Source: Flavobacterium frigoritolerans
GTDB taxonomy: Bacteria; Bacteroidota; Bacteroidia; Flavobacteriales; Flavobacteriaceae
Reading direction: 5' to 3'
NCBI RefSeq assembly: GCF_025847275.1
Contig: NZ_JAOZEV010000010.1
Location: 62,001-126,000, forward strand
DNA length: 64,000 nt
This document shows positions 60,546-64,000 of this stretch, piece by piece. The position numbers and the translations under genes were made by a program. How positions within the stretch are numbered: the first letter of the stretch is position 1; each line of letters starts with the position of its first letter. Below the pieces are notes generated by a model that had not been told where the DNA came from, made no database searches, and worked only from the letters and a program-made list of their open reading frames with translations.

Positions 60546-61934
60546 ATGAAATACGACGTTATTGTTTTAGGAAGTGGTCCAGGCGGATATGTAACTGCCA
60601 TTAGAGCATCACAATTAGGCTTTAAAGTAGCCGTAGTTGAAAAAGAAAACTTAGGTGGTGTATGTTTAAACTGGGGTTGCATACCAACCAAAGCATTACT
60701 TAAATCAGCTCAGGTTTTTGATTATCTAAAACACGCTTCCGATTACGGATTGACTGTTTCTGAATTCGATAAAGATTTCCCTGCTGTTGTACAACGTAGT
60801 CGTGGTGTTGCTGAAGGAATGAGCAAAGGTGTTCAATTCTTGATGAAGAAAAACAAAATCGACGTTATCGATGGTTTTGGAAAATTAAAGCCAGGAAAAA
60901 AACTTGACGTTACAGATAAAGACAATAAAGTTACTGAATATAGTGCTGATCATATTATCATTGCTACTGGAGCTCGTTCTCGTGAGTTGCCAAACTTACC
61001 TCAAGATGGAGTAAAAGTAATAGGATACCGTCAGGCAATGACATTACCAACACAACCAAAATCAATGATTATCGTTGGTTCTGGAGCTATTGGAGTTGAA
61101 TTTGCTCATTTTTATAACTCAATGGGAACAGAAGTTACTATTGTAGAATTTATGCCAAACATTGTTCCTGTAGAAGACGAAGACATTTCTAAACAAATGG
61201 AGCGTTCTTTGAAAAAAGCAGGAATCAAAATCATGACTAACTCTTCTGTAGAGCGTATTGATACAACTGGTGCTGGTGTAAAAGCATTTGTTAAAACTGC
61301 AAAAGGAGAAGAAGTTCTTGAGGCTGACATCGTACTTTCGGCTGTTGGAATCAAAACAAACATCGAGAATATCGGTCTTGAAGAAGTAGGAATCGCTGTA
61401 GACAGAGATAAAATATTAGTAAACGCTTACAACCAAACAAATATCCCTGGATATTATGCAATTGGTGATGTAACTCCTGGACAAGCTTTGGCTCACGTAG
61501 CTTCAGCTGAAGGAATCAACTGTGTTGAGAAAATTGCTGGATTACATGTACAGCCAATCGATTACGGAAACGTTCCTGGATGTACGTATGCAACTCCAGA
61601 AATTGCTTCTGTAGGTTTAACAGAAAAACAAGCTAAAGAAAAAGGATACGAATTAAAAATTGGTAAATTCCCATTCTCAGCTTCAGGAAAAGCAAAAGCA
61701 GCTGGAACTCCTGATGGTTTTGTAAAAGTAATCTTCGATGCTAAATATGGCGAATGGCTAGGATGTCACATGATTGGTGCTGGTGTTACCGATATGATTG
61801 CTGAGGCAGTTGTAGCGCGTAAACTTGAAACTACAGGACATGAAATCCTAAAATCTATCCACCCTCACCCGACTATGAGCGAGGCTGTTATGGAAGCTGT
61901 TGCTGATGCTTACGGCGAAGTAATTCACTTGTAA
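60546..61934 (+). CDS. lpdA: Dihydrolipoyl dehydrogenase
   Basis: 462 residues, full family length. FAD loop LGSGPGGYVTA, redox disulfide Cys40-Cys45 (GGVCLNWGCIPTK), NAD loop VGSGAIGVEFA, catalytic His441-Glu446 in HPHPTMSEA. E3 component of pyruvate, 2-oxoglutarate or branched-chain 2-oxoacid dehydrogenases, or of the glycine cleavage system. No E1 or E2 gene is adjacent. Confidence 0.96.
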   Translation: MKYDVIVLGSGPGGYVTAIRASQLGFKVAVVEKENLGGVCLNWGCIPTKALLKSAQVFDYLKHASDYGLTVSEFDKDFPAVVQRSRGVAEGMSKGVQFLMKKNKIDVIDGFGKLKPGKKLDVTDKDNKVTEYSADHIIIATGARSRELPNLPQDGVKVIGYRQAMTLPTQPKSMIIVGSGAIGVEFAHFYNSMGTEVTIVEFMPNIVPVEDEDISKQMERSLKKAGIKIMTNSSVERIDTTGAGVKAFVKTAKGEEVLEADIVLSAVGIKTNIENIGLEEVGIAVDRDKILVNAYNQTNIPGYYAIGDVTPGQALAHVASAEGINCVEKIAGLHVQPIDYGNVPGCTYATPEIASVGLTEKQAKEKGYELKIGKFPFSASGKAKAAGTPDGFVKVIFDAKYGEWLGCHMIGAGVTDMIAEAVVARKLETTGHEILKSIHPHPTMSEAVMEAVADAYGEVIHL

Positions 61935-61990
61935 ATAATAATCTGAGATGCACCTAAGCATCTCTACGGTTACATATAATTTTCAATTTT

Positions 61991-62024
61991 AAATCCGATT
62001 TGTGAAAACAAGTCGGATTTTTTA
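61991..62024 (+). terminator. Terminator, shared type, copy 1
   Basis: AAATCCGATTTG pairs with CAAGTCGGATTT (one G-T pair) around TGAAAA, then T6. The same hairpin recurs at 62923 and 63663. A GAGATGC/GCATCTC hairpin lies upstream at 61945-61967. Confidence 0.9.
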
Positions 62025-62068
62025 TGAAGATTAAAAATAATGACATTATTCTATTGTAGTAAAAAAAC

Positions 62069-62076
62069 TATATTTG
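62069..62076 (+). promoter_or_regulatory. Possible -7 element of the SMI1/KNR4 gene
   Basis: TATATTTG matches TANNTTTG, 85 bp before the start; no TTTG at the expected -33 distance. Confidence 0.35.
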
Positions 62077-62160
62077 TGATTAATATTTTTTTTAATCTTT
62101 TAGATAGAATGTATTACTATCTATCAAACATTAAAAAAATAACATAAAATTTTTTATTCA

Positions 62161-62856
62161 ATGATACTAATAGAACAACTAAAATCTCTTTTAAATGAAA
62201 AATACTTTTCAGAAGATGGCGATGAATATAAGATAGAACTTAATCCTGGTTTAACTGTTCAAGAGATTGACGATTTAGCCGAGCAGCTTCCAACAGGAAA
62301 AATACCCTCTGAAATTAGAGAACTTTTAAAATTCTCAAACGGAATGGAATTTGATCCACTTGAAGAGATAACTTTCGATCGAATTAATGAATTTGGTCTT
62401 GAAGAAATTTTCCCTAATTCAGTACTTCTTGCAGGCGATGGATTTGGCAACTTTTGGATATTAGATATTGAAAAAAATGGAAACTGGGGAAGCATATTTT
62501 ACGTTTGTCACGATCCTGCTGTAATTGTAAAACATTCAGAAAACTTATCCCAATTTCTAGAACACTTAGACGATTTTGGCAAAAATGGAAACAAATCAAA
62601 TTTAGATATAATCCATGAAAAAATAGTTTTTGACATCTGGTCAAAAAACAATGGATTTACAAAAATAGAAGATGCAATAAATTCACAAGATTCAACTTTA
62701 AAAAACTTTGCATTAACACTTCCTGAAAATTTTGTTATTGCAGATTTACGAAATAAAGCAAATAAAAGTGGATTTGCATGGGGTAAGTATGGTCCTGAAA
62801 TTCATAATATTAAAAGACATGAATCAGAATTAATTTGGGGAATTGAAAAAAAATAA
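62161..62856 (+). CDS. SMI1/KNR4 (SUKH) family protein
   Basis: 231 residues. The first ~140 residues follow the SMI1/KNR4 pattern: VQEIDDLAEQLPTGKIPSEI, LLKFSNGMEFDP, LAGDGFGNFWILDI and IFYVCHDP. Bacterial members often serve as immunity proteins against contact-dependent or polymorphic toxins, but no toxin gene adjoins. The C-terminal ~80 residues are extra and unassigned. It lies between two copies of the same terminator, as a free-standing unit. Confidence 0.82.
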   Translation: MILIEQLKSLLNEKYFSEDGDEYKIELNPGLTVQEIDDLAEQLPTGKIPSEIRELLKFSNGMEFDPLEEITFDRINEFGLEEIFPNSVLLAGDGFGNFWILDIEKNGNWGSIFYVCHDPAVIVKHSENLSQFLEHLDDFGKNGNKSNLDIIHEKIVFDIWSKNNGFTKIEDAINSQDSTLKNFALTLPENFVIADLRNKANKSGFAWGKYGPEIHNIKRHESELIWGIEKK

Positions 62857-62922
62857 GATTTACTAAAAATAATTTCTATTTTATTATTTAATCAGAAATA
62901 GAAATCCACGCTTTAAATATCT

Positions 62923-62958
62923 AAATCCGATTTGTGAAAACAAGTCGGATTTTTTTTT
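62923..62958 (+). terminator. Terminator, shared type, copy 2
   Basis: Same stem and loop as 61991-62024, followed by T8-T9. It lies 66 bp after the SMI1/KNR4 stop. Confidence 0.9.
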
Positions 62959-63118
62959 GCCTTTTCTCCAAAAAAGAAGAATCATATTCAGTAATATCCC
63001 TCCCAAACACTTTACATTAAAACAATAAAATAGTAACCATTTTACATAAAATTAGAGAATATTTTATGACAATAATGTCTTATTTTCGCGGCACCAAATC
63101 TAACCTACCAGCACTAAG

Positions 63119-63628
63119 ATGAAAAAGACATTCTTTATTATTACAATTACCTTATTCTCATTAAATAGTTTTTTTGCCCAAACAAATAAAACGGCTATCC
63201 CAAATTCGGAAGCACAAAATATTTTTTCCAAAACATACAATTACGTAAATGATTTCGAAAAAATATTAGCCCCAAATCAAATCGAAGCTTTAAAAAACAC
63301 TTTACAATCATACGAAACAAGCTCAGGTCATAAAATTATTGTTGTAACAACTTCTTCTATACAACCTTATACCAGTATCCCCGAATACTCATTGGGCTTA
63401 AATACCTATTTAGCCAATCAATTAAAACTAAATACTACCGTTTTAGTTATCCTAAGCAAAGGGCTAAGACAAATTCAGGTTCAGGGCAGCGAGCAAATAA
63501 GTAATAAACTTAACTACGACGAAATTAAGAGTATCATATCTAGTACTGCAATACCAGAATTCAAAAAAGGAGATTACCATAAAGGATTAGAAGAAACGGT
63601 AAATCAGATAATAAAAAAACTGAAATAA
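63119..63628 (+). CDS. TPM-domain (Psb32/YgcG-type) secreted protein
   Basis: 169 residues, signal peptide (cut near FFAQ, ~21). The rest is one TPM domain: VNDFEKILAPNQIEALKNTL, SGHKIIVVTTSSI, NTTVLVILSKGLRQIQVQGS. There is no C-terminal membrane anchor or Gly-rich tail, so it should be soluble in the periplasm. Family role is unclear; some TPM proteins have phosphatase activity or help assemble membrane complexes. Confidence 0.88.
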   Translation: MKKTFFIITITLFSLNSFFAQTNKTAIPNSEAQNIFSKTYNYVNDFEKILAPNQIEALKNTLQSYETSSGHKIIVVTTSSIQPYTSIPEYSLGLNTYLANQLKLNTTVLVILSKGLRQIQVQGSEQISNKLNYDEIKSIISSTAIPEFKKGDYHKGLEETVNQIIKKLK

Positions 63629-63662
63629 CTTTTTAAAAAAATCAATATTAAACAATACTATA

Positions 63663-63699
63663 ACATCCGATTTGTGAAAAACAAGTCGGATGTTTTTTA
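63663..63699 (+). terminator. Terminator, shared type, copy 3
   Basis: ACATCCGATTTG with CAAGTCGGATGT around TGAAAAA, then T6. Relative to the other two copies an A-T pair became C-G in the stem, a compensated change. Confidence 0.9.
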
Positions 63700-63700
63700 T

Positions 63701-63787
63701 GGCGTGACCCGAAAATGGGTCAGGCTTTCGGCTTTATCTTTTGCTTTGCTCTGCACACAAAAGGATATCACCTCTATCCTTCACGCA
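63701..63787. repeat. GGGTC...AAAAGGAT-type dispersed repeat, copy 3
   Basis: GGCGTGACCCG, AATGGGTCAGGC, CTTTATCTTTTG..., CAAAAGGATATCACC and TCCTTCACGC follow in the same order as at 6415-6510. A short frame across it (from 63674) is not a gene. 63788-63968 shows nothing I can name. Confidence 0.6.
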
Positions 63788-63968
63788 GCAAGAACCTTAT
63801 TTTGTAACTATCATGAATATCTCTACCCAATCTATTTTTTGAAGGTTCAAAACACCAACAAATTCCCTTTAAAATTCGTATTTTCGTAAAGCTAAAAACG
63901 CTCCTAATAAACAAAGCAACAGTAAATGTTGTAACAATTTATAAAGACACTAATCCCTCACGAAAAAA

Positions 63969-64000
63969 ATGAATGATTCTTGGACCGAAAGATGGAATGA
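63969..64000 (+). CDS. Start of a gene, cut by window edge
   Basis: ATG at 63969 opens MNDSWTERWN and runs off the end. The DSWTERWN start resembles Bacteroidota class I methyltransferases that begin with N-x-W-x-x-R-W/Y-x, but ten residues cannot prove it. Confidence 0.35.
   Translation, partial: MNDSWTERWN

Noticed and set aside
63066..63080. GACA-ATAA-TGTC before the TPM gene as a third Crp/Fnr-type site
   Set aside because: The spacing differs from TGA-N6-TCA, and no perfect -7 box lies at the shared distance.
63674..63889. 71-codon frame near the right end
   Set aside because: It starts inside a terminator and runs across a dispersed repeat; composition is not protein-like.

Overview
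The window looks like a low-GC member of the Bacteroidota, most likely Flavobacterium or a close relative. This rests on: promoters of the TTTG-N19-TANNTTTG type (perfect copies at 1091-1121 and 31796-31826), a SusC/SusD pair, a Rho protein with a long Asn-rich insertion, DUF4293, DUF3667 and DUF4202 proteins, very weak Shine-Dalgarno signals, and several families of short intergenic repeats. There is no phage, IS element, CRISPR array or rRNA. The genus is an inference.

Layout. 1-906: end of an unrecognised gene, then a minus-strand tRNA operon (Ser-GCT, Pro-TGG, Arg-TCT twice). 1147-11998: mixed housekeeping and accessory genes (thiolase, NlpC/P60 peptidase, AraC regulator facing an aldo/keto reductase, an MdaB/YgiN-like quinone pair, a methyltransferase, DUF2130, META lipoprotein, DUF4202). 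12169-15471: orphan NarL-type response regulator, an alginate-export-type porin, a histone H1-like basic protein. 15764-31192 (all minus): a nitrate and molybdenum-cofactor island: moaA, moaCB fusion, moaE, MoeB-rhodanese, moaD, SUMT, mobA, a TSUP permease, moeA, a small membrane protein, a Tat-targeted Rieske protein, a four-cluster ferredoxin, a Nas/NarB-type catalytic subunit, a cytochrome-b-like membrane subunit and two NarK transporters. 31193-44288 (plus): a long leader with a Cys-Cys leader peptide, then SusC, SusD, a sulfatase, a 39-residue membrane protein, a sterol-desaturase-like enzyme, a rhodanese-thioredoxin protein, a YeiH-type permease and a second sulfatase; I read this as an organosulfate scavenging locus. 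44457-64000: rocD with an Lrp regulator, penicillin acylase, dienelactone hydrolase, DUF3667, M28 peptidase, rho, DUF4293, a NarL/HisKA_3 two-component pair, phosphodiesterase, truA, ABC exporter, dihydrolipoyl dehydrogenase, SMI1/KNR4 and TPM proteins, and the start of one more gene.

How they work together. NarK proteins import nitrate; the catalytic subunit needs bis-MGD, whose whole synthesis path from MoaA to MobA/MoeA is encoded downstream, and SUMT makes the siroheme precursor for a nitrite reductase that is not in this window. The Rieske, ferredoxin and membrane subunits suggest that electrons come from the quinol pool. The narK and porin promoters share a TGA-N6-TCA site at exactly the same distance from their -7 boxes, which suggests one Crp/Fnr-type regulator. 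In the sulfatase locus, a ten-residue peptide ending in Cys-Cys-Lys just before a strong hairpin suggests control by cysteine supply. The most interesting candidates are this leader, the nitrate reductase assembly, and a family of about 140-bp palindromic elements whose arms covary.
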